DNA of 11,041 nucleotides from an uncultured Coriobacteriia bacterium (GTDB lineage: Bacteria > Actinomycetota > Coriobacteriia > Coriobacteriales > QAMH01), in contig CASDTD010000158.1 of assembly GCA_949283445.1 (NCBI GenBank), positions 1 through 11,041 of the forward strand. Direction: 5' to 3'. A program made the position numbers and the translations under genes. Under the pieces are notes generated by a model. It saw only the letters and a program-made list of their open reading frames with translations, did no database searches and was not told the origin of the DNA. Of the stretch, positions 1 to 6,320 are shown piece by piece. Each line of letters begins with the position of its first letter. The first letter of the stretch is position 1.

Positions 1-2136
1 GAAGTCGTCTACCACAAGGATCGTCTGCTCTACCCCATGAAGCGCGACCCGAAGGATCGCGGCAAGGACAAGTGGGAGCGCATCTCTTGGGACGAGGCCA
101 TCGACCTGGTTGCGAACACCTTCCTGGACATCAAGGAAAAGTACGGCGCTGAGGCCGTCATGTTCGGTCAGGGCACCGGCCGCGACATCGCCGCGTACAT
201 CACGCGTCTGTGCTGGTCGTTCGGTTCCCCGAACTACGTCCTGTTCCTGTCTGGCTGCGCCTGCTACCTGCCGCGCGTTGCTGGCTTCGCCGCCACGGCC
301 GGCTCCTTCTGGGTTGCTGACTGCTCGCAGGAATTCGCCGATCGTTACGACAACCCCGAGTACGTCGTTCCCGAGACCATGTTCGTCTGGGGCAACTACC
401 CGCTGCGCGCCAACTCCGACGGTTTCTACGGCCACTGGGTCGTCGACCTCATGAAGCGCGGCATGGAGCTCGTCGTCATCGACCCGAAGGTCACCTGGAT
501 GTCTGTCCACTCCAGGCTGCACCTGCCGGTTCGCCCCGGCTGCGACGCCGCTCTGGCTCTGGGCTTCCTGAACATCATCATCAAGGAAGACCTCTACGAT
601 CACGACTTCGTCGATCGCTGGACCTATGGCTTCGAAGAGCTGGCCAAGCGCGTCGAGGAGTACACGCCCGAGCGTGTCGCCGACATCACTTGGATCCCCG
701 AAGAGAAGATCATCGAGGCTGCTCACATCCTGGCCGAGTCCAAGCCCTGCACCATGCAGTGGGGCGTTGCAGTCGACATGACCAAGGAAGCTCTGCCCGC
801 TTCCCAGGCTATCGCTGCTTGCTTCCAGATCACGGGCAACGTCGACATCCCCGGCGGCATCATCGCTCCGCCTGAGATCCTCAACTACGCCGGTGGCTGG
901 GGCCGCGAGCTCTGCCCCGAGGAGACCTGGCAGAAGCGCATCGGTCTGGACAAGTACCCGCTGCTCAACTTCGGCTTCCAGATCGCTCAGCCCGACGAAC
1001 TGCGTCACACCATGGTGACCGGCAAGCCGTACAAGATCCATGCTTCCTGGCTGCAGCAGAACAACTGCCTGTCCTGCATGTCCGCTGACCCGCAGGAGAT
1101 GTACCTCGGCCTCATGAACTGCGACTTCAACGTCTCCGTTGACCTGTTCATGACCCCGACCATCATGGCTACCTCCGACGTTGTCCTGCCGGCTGCCACC
1201 TTCCCCGAGCGCGACGGTATCCGCGTCGGCGACGGTGTCCAGCGTGGCGAGGTCATCAACAAGGTCTGCCAGGTTGGCGAGTGCAAGTCCGACATGGAGA
1301 TCAACCTCGAGCTCGGCAAGCGCTTCAACCCCGAGGCCTGGCCGTGGGAGGATGTCGACGAGATGTTCGGCGCCATGCTCAAGGCCCAAACGCCGTACAA
1401 CTTCGAGGAGATGCGTGAGCATCACCCGGTCTACCTGCCGTTCAGCTACCGTCGTTACGAGACCGGCCGCCTGCGTGCCGATGGCCAGCCCGGCTTCAAC
1501 ACCCCGACCGGCCGCATCGAGCTGTGGTCCACGTTCTACAACTCCGCCGGCATGGACCCGATGCCCTACTTCGAAGAGCCGGTTCCTGGTCCTGGCTCCA
1601 CGCCGGAGCTCCTCGACGAGTACCCGCTGGTCCTCACCACCGGTGCACGTCCGTGGTCGCTGTTCCACTCCGAGCATCGTCAGGTCGCCCGCCTGCGTGC
1701 CCTCAAGCCCGAAGGCAATGTCTACATGAACCAGCAGACTGCCGACGAACAGGGTCTCAAAGACGGCGACTGGGTGTGGGTCGAGAACATCTACGGCCGC
1801 TGCAAGCTGCAGGTCGAGATCACGAACCTGTACCAGAACCCGAAGATCATCGCGTGCGACCATGCTTGGTGGCACCCCGAGGGAGACGCAGAGAGCCTGT
1901 TCGAGTCTCATGACATGAACGTCAACAACCTGCTCCCCGGCATCCCCGGCAAGTCGGGCTTCGGTTCGAACTACAAGACCACGTTGGTCAAGCTCTACAA
2001 GGTCACGCCGGAAGACGCCGACAACGGCTACTTCCTCGGCCTCGACGACGAGTACACGCCGCAGGCGCTGGACGGCAAGGGCGTTCCCGCCATCCAGGCT
2101 CTCGTCGATGAGCGCAACGCGATCATGAACAACTAA
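1..2136 (+). CDS. Molybdopterin oxidoreductase large subunit A, catechol dehydroxylase/transhydroxylase-like (5' partial)
   Basis: Catalytic subunit of a DMSO-reductase-superfamily enzyme that would bind Mo (or W) bis-MGD. The reading frame is open from base 1, and comparison with paralogue B puts the true start about 78 codons upstream, outside the window; the ATG at 37 is internal (MKRD, matching residue 91 of B). 711 residues are visible. Cofactor-binding hallmarks include QGTGRD (57-62), WGNYP, the VIDPKVTW stretch, RPGCDAALALG, QWGVAVDM and LPAATFPERDG. The C-terminal dinucleotide-binding domain carries TTGARPWSLFHSEHR. Cys88 in ACYLPR is the candidate metal ligand (inference). By eye it is about 60% identical to B, with some 40 extra C-terminal residues. 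Homologues known in gut Eggerthellaceae remove hydroxyl groups from catechols; acetylene hydratase and pyrogallol transhydroxylase are more distant relatives. The substrate here is unknown. It is followed after 19 bases by the ferredoxin subunit gene. Confidence 0.93.
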   Translation, partial: EVVYHKDRLLYPMKRDPKDRGKDKWERISWDEAIDLVANTFLDIKEKYGAEAVMFGQGTGRDIAAYITRLCWSFGSPNYVLFLSGCACYLPRVAGFAATAGSFWVADCSQEFADRYDNPEYVVPETMFVWGNYPLRANSDGFYGHWVVDLMKRGMELVVIDPKVTWMSVHSRLHLPVRPGCDAALALGFLNIIIKEDLYDHDFVDRWTYGFEELAKRVEEYTPERVADITWIPEEKIIEAAHILAESKPCTMQWGVAVDMTKEALPASQAIAACFQITGNVDIPGGIIAPPEILNYAGGWGRELCPEETWQKRIGLDKYPLLNFGFQIAQPDELRHTMVTGKPYKIHASWLQQNNCLSCMSADPQEMYLGLMNCDFNVSVDLFMTPTIMATSDVVLPAATFPERDGIRVGDGVQRGEVINKVCQVGECKSDMEINLELGKRFNPEAWPWEDVDEMFGAMLKAQTPYNFEEMREHHPVYLPFSYRRYETGRLRADGQPGFNTPTGRIELWSTFYNSAGMDPMPYFEEPVPGPGSTPELLDEYPLVLTTGARPWSLFHSEHRQVARLRALKPEGNVYMNQQTADEQGLKDGDWVWVENIYGRCKLQVEITNLYQNPKIIACDHAWWHPEGDAESLFESHDMNVNNLLPGIPGKSGFGSNYKTTLVKLYKVTPEDADNGYFLGLDDEYTPQALDGKGVPAIQALVDERNAIMNN

Positions 2137-2137
2137 C

Positions 2138-2145
2138 GAGAGGGG
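2138..2145 (+). promoter_or_regulatory. Ribosome binding site of ferredoxin subunit A
   Basis: The purine run GAGAGGGG lies directly after the large-subunit stop codon and 10 bases before the ATG at 2156. It fixes that start. A second ATG at 2146 is in another frame and is not used. Confidence 0.6.
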
Positions 2146-2155
2146 ATGGAAAGGT

Positions 2156-2536
2156 ATGCAAACTCCTAAGGAATTGAACAGCCGTCCTGCTGCTGAGTAC
2201 GGCATGCTCGTCGACTGGCAGTGGTGCACCGGTTGCCACAGCTGCGAAGTTGCCTGCCAGATGGAGCTCGGCCTGCCCGTCGGTCAGTCCGGCGTCGTCC
2301 TCCAGGACATGGGCCACTGGCCTCTGGAAGAGGGCAGCGATGATTGGCAGCTCGGCTACCTGCCGACCTTCAACATCGTGTGCGACACCTGCAAGGATCG
2401 TCGCTCCCTGGGCAAGGTCCCGACCTGCGTCCAGCACTGCCAGGCTCAGTGCCTCGAGTTCGGCCCCATCGACGAGATGGCCGAGAAGGCAAAGGAGCAC
2501 AAGGACTACGTGCTCTTCTCTCTCAACGAGCAGTAA
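2156..2536 (+). CDS. 4Fe-4S ferredoxin-type electron-transfer small subunit A
   Basis: Small Fe-S protein of 126 aa that would pass electrons to large subunit A in a cytoplasmic heterodimer. Visible cysteines are Cys24, 27, 30 and 34 (a CxxCxxCxxxC ferredoxin motif) and Cys76, 79, 91, 95 and 99. These nine are enough for two [4Fe-4S] clusters. It is much shorter than NrfC/DmsB-type subunits, which bind four clusters, and shorter than the transhydroxylase small subunit. There is no signal peptide or membrane segment. It is clearly paralogous to the 118-aa small subunit of module B, sharing WCTGCHSCE and the PTCV-x-HCQA-x-C block. The start is ATG 2156 with an upstream purine-rich SD. The gene sits 19 bases after the large subunit, so the two are one operon. 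The electron donor is not encoded in the window. Confidence 0.92.
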   Translation: MQTPKELNSRPAAEYGMLVDWQWCTGCHSCEVACQMELGLPVGQSGVVLQDMGHWPLEEGSDDWQLGYLPTFNIVCDTCKDRRSLGKVPTCVQHCQAQCLEFGPIDEMAEKAKEHKDYVLFSLNEQ

Positions 2537-2557
2537 GAACTAGACATTCGTTGAAAC

Positions 2558-2586
2558 CGCGCCCGCTTCGAAAAGGAGCGGGCGCG
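2558..2586 (+). terminator. GC-rich hairpin after ferredoxin A, possible terminator
   Basis: A perfect 10-bp stem (CGCGCCCGCT pairing with AGCGGGCGCG) closes a 9-base loop TCGAAAAGG, 21 bases after the ferredoxin stop codon. No T-tract follows, so it may act as a Rho-assisted terminator, an attenuator or an mRNA 3'-end stabiliser rather than a classic intrinsic terminator. The loop and 3' arm resemble the hairpin after the MFS gene. Confidence 0.6.
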
Positions 2587-2594
2587 AGATAGGA

Positions 2595-2658
2595 GGCTAG
2601 GCGTTTGAACTGCAGATTCACACCTCAGGTGTGAAGTGTGAGATTCATACGCCTAGCC
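2595..2658. repeat. Nested inverted repeats, candidate operator or structured leader
   Basis: Perfect 10-base outer arms, GGCTAGGCGT (2595-2604) and ACGCCTAGCC (2649-2658), enclose 44 bases. Inside is a perfect palindrome TTCACACCTCAGGTGTGAA (2617-2635, 9-base arms around one C), followed by another GTGTGA half-site at 2636-2641 (AGTGTGAG context). As DNA it suits a dimeric regulator. As RNA it would fold into an 8-bp hairpin inside a 10-bp stem. It lies between the module A enzyme genes and the MFS gene. The function is inferred; the repeats themselves are seen directly. Confidence 0.7.
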
Positions 2659-2695
2659 AACTGTCATCCCGGGAATTTCCCCATAAAGTTCCCGT

Positions 2696-2725
2696 TGTTG
2701 CGGCAATAGCGGATGTTTCGCAACA
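2696..2725. repeat. Inverted repeat TGTTGCG-N16-CGCAACA upstream of MFS gene
   Basis: Perfect 7-base arms, TGTTGCG (2696-2702) and CGCAACA (2719-2725), are separated by 16 bases. The element lies 43 bases upstream of the MFS start codon, within the probable promoter/leader region. It could be an operator or a leader hairpin. A 7-base match could also occur by chance. Confidence 0.4.
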
Positions 2726-2732
2726 CAGAGAG

Positions 2733-2751
2733 ATTCTTACCAGTTAAGAAT
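2733..2751. promoter_or_regulatory. Inverted repeat ATTCTTA-N5-TAAGAAT next to the MFS ribosome binding site
   Basis: Perfect 7-base arms (2733-2739 and 2745-2751) around CCAGT form a 19-base dyad that ends four bases before the AAGGAGGG ribosome binding site (2756-2763), which is 5 bases from ATG 2769. The position suits an operator just downstream of or overlapping the transcription start, or a leader hairpin that limits ribosome access. Confidence 0.5.
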
Positions 2752-2768
2752 TTGCAAGGAGGGTTTTA

Positions 2769-4058
2769 ATGTCAGCTATTCAGTCTTATGGCGTCCTGAA
2801 GGGCCGCCAGACCACGAACACGGAGCGTTGGCTGAGCTTTGCGGCTCTGTTCCTGTTCGGCTTCACGTCGGCTTGCAACATGTTCAAGTCGTCGCCTGTT
2901 ATGTCCGTCATCGGCGAGCAGTTCGGCGTGGGCGCCGGTGACCTCGGTCTTATCATGACGTCTTACTCCATCGCGGCTTTGATCTTCGCGCCCATCGGCG
3001 CTCTGGTCATGCGCAAGGTCGGCGTCAAGTTCATGGTCGTCGTCTCCTGCGCGATCATGATCGTCGGCACCTTCATTGCCGCTATCGCCTCCTCTTGGGG
3101 CGTCTTCCTGTTCGGCCGCGTCATCGAGGGCGTTGCCTACGGCCTCATCTGCGTTGAAGGCCCGAACATCCTGCCGCGTCTGTTCCCCCGTCGTCAGATG
3201 GGCATCGCAGTCGGCATCTGGTCGCAGTGGATTCCCTGCGGCACCATCATCGCCTTCTTCGCCGCTCCGGGCCTCTATGGCATGACCGGTAGCTGGCAGG
3301 GCGTCTGGTGGGCCACGCTGGTTCTCGACATCGTCGCGTTCATCCTGCTGATCGCGCTGGTCAAGATGCCCGCCAAGAACGAGAACACCATCGTTGACGG
3401 CGACGACACCATCGAGGCCAAGCCTGGCAAGCAGTTCTTTATGTCCGCTTGCGCAGTCTGCTGCATCTTCTTCATTTGGGTGTACCTCTACGTCGTCAAC
3501 ATCAACCAGCTCTACCCGACCTTCCTGCAGGAGGTCAAGGGCATGGACATGTTCACGTCCTCCATGCTGCCTAACGTGCTGGCTGCTATCACGATCGTCC
3601 TCGGCATCATCGCCGGCGTCATCTCCGACAAGTACCCCATCCGCAAGAAGACCCTCGTTGCCATGTACGTGGTCGTTGCCCTCATCTACTGGTTCCTGGC
3701 CTTCAACCCGGGCACCGAGACGGGCACCGCTTGGGCGTTCTGCGTCATCATGGGTATCGCGGCTTCCTTTATCCCGACCTACACCCGTGGTATCACGCCT
3801 GTTCTTACCACTGACGGCTTCAAGACCGACATGTCCCTGATGTGCATGGCGTTCTTCACCGGCCTGGCCCAGTGCTTCGCGTTCGTCGCGACCCAGACCG
3901 TCGCCGCCATCGGTTGGTTCAACAACGCTCACTTCGTCCTCGCTCCGCTGGCTATCCTGGCTGCTATCCTGGTTCTCGTCCTGGTCAAGGACGACGCCGC
4001 TGTCGTCAAGATCCGCGAAGAGGAAGAGGCTGCCGACCGCGCCGCAGCTGGCAAATAA
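2769..4058 (+). CDS. Major facilitator superfamily transporter
   Basis: Inner-membrane secondary transporter of 429 aa, the usual length for a 12-helix MFS carrier. Six hydrophobic helices lie at about residues 22-200, then a charged central loop at about 201-222, then six more to about 406, and an acidic/alanine-rich cytoplasmic tail. MFS signatures: the helix 2-3 region APIGALVMRKVGVK (74-87), the helix 4 GRVIEGVAYG stretch (116-125), and the second-half motif-A copy G-VISDKYPIRKK (283-294, Asp287). The start ATG has a strong AAGGAGGG SD 5 bases away. It is separated from the enzyme genes by 232 bases of inverted repeats, so it probably has its own control. MFS genes often sit beside catechol dehydroxylase genes in gut actinobacteria. 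Import of the enzyme's substrate or export of its product is therefore likely, but the ligand cannot be deduced. Confidence 0.93.
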   Translation: MSAIQSYGVLKGRQTTNTERWLSFAALFLFGFTSACNMFKSSPVMSVIGEQFGVGAGDLGLIMTSYSIAALIFAPIGALVMRKVGVKFMVVVSCAIMIVGTFIAAIASSWGVFLFGRVIEGVAYGLICVEGPNILPRLFPRRQMGIAVGIWSQWIPCGTIIAFFAAPGLYGMTGSWQGVWWATLVLDIVAFILLIALVKMPAKNENTIVDGDDTIEAKPGKQFFMSACAVCCIFFIWVYLYVVNINQLYPTFLQEVKGMDMFTSSMLPNVLAAITIVLGIIAGVISDKYPIRKKTLVAMYVVVALIYWFLAFNPGTETGTAWAFCVIMGIAASFIPTYTRGITPVLTTDGFKTDMSLMCMAFFTGLAQCFAFVATQTVAAIGWFNNAHFVLAPLAILAAILVLVLVKDDAAVVKIREEEEAADRAAAGK

Positions 4059-4109
4059 CTGTTCGACGTCAGCTTGAATTAACGCTATTGCCACCTATGC
4101 ACTAAGCGC

Positions 4110-4143
4110 AGCGGGCTTGCTCTCGAAAGGGAGCGGGCCCGCT
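4110..4143 (+). terminator. Hairpin after MFS gene, probable terminator
   Basis: A 13-bp stem with two G:U pairs joins 4110-4122 (AGCGGGCTTGCTC) to 4131-4143 (GAGCGGGCCCGCT) around loop TCGAAAGG, 51 bases after the MFS stop. The G:U pairs form only in the + strand transcript, which supports a role downstream of the MFS gene. No T-run follows. It resembles the 2558-2586 hairpin in loop and 3' arm. Confidence 0.6.
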
Positions 4144-4165
4144 CGTCGCGTCTTGCAAGACATGT

Positions 4166-4205
4166 CAAGGTGTCTCTGGGATGCAATATGCGAATGACCA
4201 CCTTG
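4166..4205. repeat. Inverted repeat CAAGGTG-N26-CACCTTG upstream of zinc-ribbon gene A
   Basis: Perfect 7-base arms (4166-4172 and 4199-4205) lie 63 bases or more upstream of the zinc-ribbon start at 4268. They lie in the only intergenic space that could hold a promoter for the zinc-ribbon/LuxR pair. The TACTAT at 4230-4235 could be a -10 box, but I see no convincing -35 at the right distance. Possible operator; chance cannot be excluded. Confidence 0.35.
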
Positions 4206-4267
4206 GCGGGGGAAGGGTGGCTGGTACGGTACTATGAAATGCACTGAAGCGAAAAGGGGGTCGCAGA

Positions 4268-4468
4268 ATGTCTTGCGGTTACGCGTGCGTTGGGTGTGGA
4301 AAATGCCAGGGGATCGCCCGCCCCTTGATGGCTGCGGGGTACTGCCCTGCGTGCCATACGCAAAACGATGCTGACGCGGTCAGGTGCAGCGGCTGCGGCA
4401 TGACGTTGCCTCCTGTGGCCGGCGCCCTTCGTTCGGAGCTTGCAGCAACTTCCTCCAAGGAGAACTAG
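4268..4468 (+). CDS. Double-knuckle zinc-ribbon miniprotein A
   Basis: A 66-aa protein with eight cysteines: Cys3, 7, 10 and 13 near the N-terminus and Cys26, 29, 40 and 43 as a CPAC-x10-CSGCG zinc ribbon. It would bind one or two Zn (or Fe) ions. There is no membrane segment. The ATG has an AAGGGGG SD 7 bases upstream (4254-4260). The stop codon TAG overlaps the GTG start of the membrane LuxR gene (TAGTG, 4466-4470), so the two are translationally coupled and probably act in the same process. A 58-aa paralogue is at 6083-6259, and both share the spacing C-x2-C-x2-C then C-x2-C-x10-C-x2-CG followed by a PP. The role is unknown; a partner or modulator of the regulator, or a metal/redox-sensing accessory, is inference. 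Confidence 0.85.
   Translation: MSCGYACVGCGKCQGIARPLMAAGYCPACHTQNDADAVRCSGCGMTLPPVAGALRSELAATSSKEN
4457..4462 (+). promoter_or_regulatory. Ribosome binding site deciding the GTG start of regulator A
   Basis: AAGGAG lies inside the end of the zinc-ribbon gene, 5 bases before GTG 4468. It supports that start over the longer open frame beginning at 4384, which would overlap the zinc-ribbon gene by 85 bases and has no comparable SD. Confidence 0.75.
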
Positions 4469-6042
4469 TGGCCTCCTCGGGCTCCAAGTGGAGCGTCCCG
4501 AAACCTGTGGGGAGCCCCGGCGCGCATTCGCACGCGCTCGGCTCTTTGCTCACGCCCCAGTTCTTGGGTGCGTTGGTGGGCTCCGTCCTGTACTGGAGCT
4601 GGATGTTCCTGTTCTATTGGACCGATTCCCTCGTTTCCTACCTCGCCTTCGACGATGGGCTGCTGTGCAAGGGATGCGGTTTTCTCGGCTCGGCGGTCAC
4701 GCTCGGGCTCATCTACCTGCTGGGCAAGCACAAGGTCCTTTTTCTTGCCAAAGGCGCGTTCGGCATTGCCGTGCCCGCAGTGCTCACGCCTGTTGTCGGC
4801 ATCGTCAACATACTCGTGGTGTACGTGGGCGTGCATATCTCGTTTCCCCTGCTGCTCGTGTGTTGGTTTGTCTCTGGACTGGGCATCGCCTTCATCCTCG
4901 TGCAATCGGGCGAGCTTCTGTGCCACCTGGTCAACGAGGCGACCATGCTGTTGCTATTCATGACCTTGTTCTTGAGCGCCATGCTGTGCATGTTGCTGCT
5001 CCAGACGGGTTCGGGTGTGGTCGAGGGCTATATGATCGGCGCCCCCTGGGTCAGCTTGGGCATTGTGCGCGCCGGGCTGCGCGAGCGTCACAAGGCCGGG
5101 GAGGGCGAGACGGTCGACGACAGCATCACCCCGCAGTTCAACTCCCCTGAATCGCGTACGCGCTACCGCCTGCTCATCGTGCAGCAGCTGCTGTTTTCGA
5201 TCGTGTTCTCGTTCGGGCAGTTCGCGAGCGTTTGCTATGCGTCTGTTGCCGGCTATGAGATTTTCGATTTCTTCTGGGTTGCCCTGTTTCTCTCGGGTGC
5301 CCTGTTTTTGCTGTACAGCTGCTGGCTCAACCGTTACGTGTCGCTGAACTCCCTGCAGATGATTCTGCTTCTGCTGACCGCGTTCTCGATTATCTTCCTC
5401 ACGCTGACGGCGCTCGACACGCGCCTGCGTTTCTGCTTCAGCGTGCTGCTGTGCCTGGGTTTCACTGCATTCGACGTGCTCAGCATGTATCAGCTCGCGC
5501 GCACCGTCGCGGTCAACAAGCTGCCCTTCGCGCGCTATTTCTCGGCCGGGCGTTTCGCCAACGCGTCGGGCATGTTCATTGGCTGGGCGCTGGTGTTCGG
5601 CGCTATCATGCTCAACGGCGGGGTGGTCGAAGGCGTGCAGTTCCAGTACATCCTGGTAGTCGCGTTCATCTTACTGGTGTTTTATTTTGCCTTTGCGTCG
5701 CGTGTGGAGCCTTCGGAAGACGACGAAGTGCTTGCTGCTCCGGGCACGGTGCGCAGCGAGGAAGAGGCGCCTAAGCGTCCTGTAGAGGGGTATTGGAAGC
5801 GCGCGACGCGAACCTTGAGCGAACGCTATGCGCTGTCGCCGCGCGAGATTGACGTGTTCGAGTTGTTAGGCCGTGGCCGCGACACCGGTTATATCTGCGA
5901 CTCGCTGTACATATCGGCCAGCACGGTCAAGACGCATTCCTATCATATCTATCAGAAGATGGGCGTTCATTCGCAGCAGGAGCTCATCTCCGCGCTGGAA
6001 AAGGAAGTGACGCTCATGCGCTCGGGAGAAGAGCAGGCGTAG
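4468..6042 (+). CDS. Polytopic membrane LuxR-family transcriptional regulator A
   Basis: Predicted 524-aa membrane-embedded regulator. About 12 hydrophobic helices lie between residues 31 and 412 (for example 31-50, 125-145, 160-178, 233-262, 296-318, 365-385, 392-412). A hydrophilic acidic linker follows (413-450), then a C-terminal LuxR/GerE helix-turn-helix at about 455-512 with LSPREIDVF and recognition helix STVKTHSYHIYQKMGV. There is no receiver or PAS domain, so the membrane part is the likely ligand sensor. The family is abundant in Eggerthellaceae beside oxidoreductase genes. The start is GTG 4468, coupled to the zinc-ribbon gene by TAGTG and served by AAGGAG. The likely targets are the inverted-repeat promoters upstream of the MFS and module A genes (inference). 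Regulator B in this window is a paralogue with the same plan. Confidence 0.9.
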   Translation: MASSGSKWSVPKPVGSPGAHSHALGSLLTPQFLGALVGSVLYWSWMFLFYWTDSLVSYLAFDDGLLCKGCGFLGSAVTLGLIYLLGKHKVLFLAKGAFGIAVPAVLTPVVGIVNILVVYVGVHISFPLLLVCWFVSGLGIAFILVQSGELLCHLVNEATMLLLFMTLFLSAMLCMLLLQTGSGVVEGYMIGAPWVSLGIVRAGLRERHKAGEGETVDDSITPQFNSPESRTRYRLLIVQQLLFSIVFSFGQFASVCYASVAGYEIFDFFWVALFLSGALFLLYSCWLNRYVSLNSLQMILLLLTAFSIIFLTLTALDTRLRFCFSVLLCLGFTAFDVLSMYQLARTVAVNKLPFARYFSAGRFANASGMFIGWALVFGAIMLNGGVVEGVQFQYILVVAFILLVFYFAFASRVEPSEDDEVLAAPGTVRSEEEAPKRPVEGYWKRATRTLSERYALSPREIDVFELLGRGRDTGYICDSLYISASTVKTHSYHIYQKMGVHSQQELISALEKEVTLMRSGEEQA

Positions 6043-6067
6043 CGGGGCGTTTTGCCTGGCGATGCTG

Positions 6068-6100
6068 GTGCCCACAGCGCTTTTACGCTTTCGAGGGCAC
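6068..6100. terminator. Hairpin between convergent regulator A and zinc-ribbon B genes
   Basis: GTGCCC (6068-6073) and GGGCAC (6095-6100) enclose a second short stem AGCG/CGCT with a CTTTTA loop. The structure overlaps the last codons of the zinc-ribbon B gene and follows the regulator A stop by 25 bases. It may act as a weak two-way terminator for the converging genes. No clean T-run follows on either strand. Confidence 0.3.
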
Positions 6101-6259
6101 AGAGGGGTCGTCCACGCCGGGGCGCGGCGGGAACACGAAGCCGCAGCTTTCGCATATCTTGGCATCGGGCGCGTTCATCGCCTTGCATATCGGGCACTGG
6201 CCGAAGGGCTTCGGCTTGCTTTTCTCGCAGTGGCCGCAGTGCTTGCAGGGGTAGCACAT
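6083..6259 (-). CDS. Double-knuckle zinc-ribbon miniprotein B
   Basis: A 58-aa protein paralogous to the one at 4268-4468. Cysteines are Cys2, 5, 8 and 11 (MCYPCKHCGHC), then Cys22, 25, 36 and 39 in a CPIC-x10-CESCG zinc ribbon, followed by FPPRPG. I chose ATG 6259 because an AAAGGA SD lies 7 bases upstream; an in-frame GTG at 6265 is too close to it. Reading toward regulator A, it ends 40 bases from that gene's stop codon. It lies 281 bases downstream of ferredoxin B on the same strand, behind a strong terminator, so it is probably transcribed mostly on its own. Unlike its paralogue it is not fused to or coupled with a LuxR gene. The function is unknown; metal binding is a safe expectation from the cysteine pattern. 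Confidence 0.78.
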   Translation of the reverse strand: MCYPCKHCGHCEKSKPKPFGQCPICKAMNAPDAKICESCGFVFPPRPGVDDPSVPSKA

Positions 6260-6320
6260 ACACACATCCTTTCTCTGAGTGTCGTCCGGCGGGTTTGCTC
6301 TGCTCCGATGTTTCGCACCC

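Noticed and set aside
37..39. ATG at 37 as the true start of large subunit A
   Set aside because: The frame is open from base 1, the upstream codons (EVVYHKDRLLYP) match the family's conserved region, and paralogue B has 90 residues before the equivalent Met.
2772..4094. 440-codon open frame on the - strand opposite the MFS gene
   Set aside because: It is extremely Asp/Glu/His/Arg-rich antisense sequence without domain features. The + strand encodes a clear 12-helix MFS protein.
4384..4467. Longer N-terminus for regulator A starting at 4384
   Set aside because: It would overlap the zinc-ribbon gene, and GTG 4468 has a good SD and the classic TAGTG coupling.
6263..6265. GTG 6265 as the start of zinc-ribbon B
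   Set aside because: It sits almost on top of the AAAGGA SD; ATG 6259 has the proper 7-base spacing.
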